Shown here piece by piece: positions 63,997 to 64,000 of a stretch of 64,000 nt of DNA. The notes below the pieces were generated by a model. The model made no database searches and was not told where the DNA came from. It saw only the letters and a program-made list of their open reading frames with translations. How positions within the stretch are numbered: the first letter of the stretch is position 1; every line of letters starts with the position of its first letter. This stretch comes from Xiphydria camelus (lineage: Eukaryota; Arthropoda; Insecta; Hymenoptera; Xiphydriidae). The stretch lies in the NCBI GenBank assembly GCA_963678675.1, contig OY783195.1:14426143-14490142 (forward strand), in the 5' to 3' direction. The translations under genes were made by a program, and so were the position numbers.

Positions 63997-64000
63997 AAGA

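Larger units (their letters stand above)
61249..64000. mobile_element. PIF/Harbinger transposon Harbinger-3 (runs off the window)
   Basis: Starts GGGCGCGTTCGCTTTGGACG, replacing the last bases of Harbinger-2. Subterminal DNA has AAGCGCTTATAAG / GCTAATAAGCGCTTC repeats. Carries a Myb-like gene on plus and a nuclease on minus, convergent, separated by MITE P. The right terminus is not in the window. Confidence 0.8.

Overview
This is a eukaryotic, almost gene-free 64 kb stretch packed with nested transposable elements. Spliced transposase genes (GT..AG introns of about 50-500 bp), insect-type Ty3/Gypsy polyproteins, PIF/Harbinger elements, THAP-domain copies, short TTAGG tracts and TTCGCTCGC-type repeats point to an insect, most likely a hymenopteran such as an ant. 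The organism is an inference from style and was not looked up.

Layout. 1-1541: a decayed double-THAP element; a second copy lies at 54990-56740. 1557-2427: a Harbinger-type MITE holding a second MITE made of CTCGA pentamers. 2718-6678: a Harbinger transposon with a five-exon nuclease gene and the last exon of its partner protein. 6679-10970: small TIR elements, remains of two unrecognised genes and a solo LTR. 10972-12917: a giant fold-back element whose arms carry an RS-rich coding fragment.

12950-40100 is one TIR element (called T) blown up to 27 kb by insertions. Inside it sits a small TIR element (V, 13141-32113, TSD ATA). Inside V is Gypsy-1 (13304-31919, minus strand, 642 bp LTRs, TSD TCCC). 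Gypsy-1 is broken by five fold-back MITEs, by an intact LINE (17242-21917) and, in its right LTR, by a palindromic element (X, 28051-31703). X in turn holds a Harbinger MITE and a miniature LTR element (TRIM) with a tRNA-Trp primer site. T also carries a Harbinger MITE (TSD CAG) split by Gypsy-2 (33080-40040, plus strand, identical-looking 805 bp LTRs, TSD GCCC), which has lost its reverse transcriptase.

40100-47700: a Tc1-like fragment, many fold-back MITEs, a short unrecognised reading frame and a SAP-like two-exon fragment. 47746-53364: Gypsy-3 (minus strand, 221 bp LTRs, TSD GGCA) with dead catalytic residues and a rearranged 5' LTR. 53387-54942: MITEs and a possible solo LTR. 57186-61250 and 61249-64000 (runs off the window): two abutting Harbinger elements, each with a nuclease gene and a Myb/SANT-like partner gene on opposite strands.

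How it works together: the only proteins here that look usable are those of LINE ORF1/ORF2, the Harbinger nuclease at 4502-6196, the Harbinger nuclease/Myb pair at the right end, and possibly some integrase domains. Everything else looks non-autonomous and would need enzymes supplied in trans. The most striking pattern is a set of about 15 fold-back elements of unrelated internal sequence that all end in TA-CCGTATGT; one carries a captured gene fragment. Single-base frameshifts in homopolymers could in part be assembly errors.
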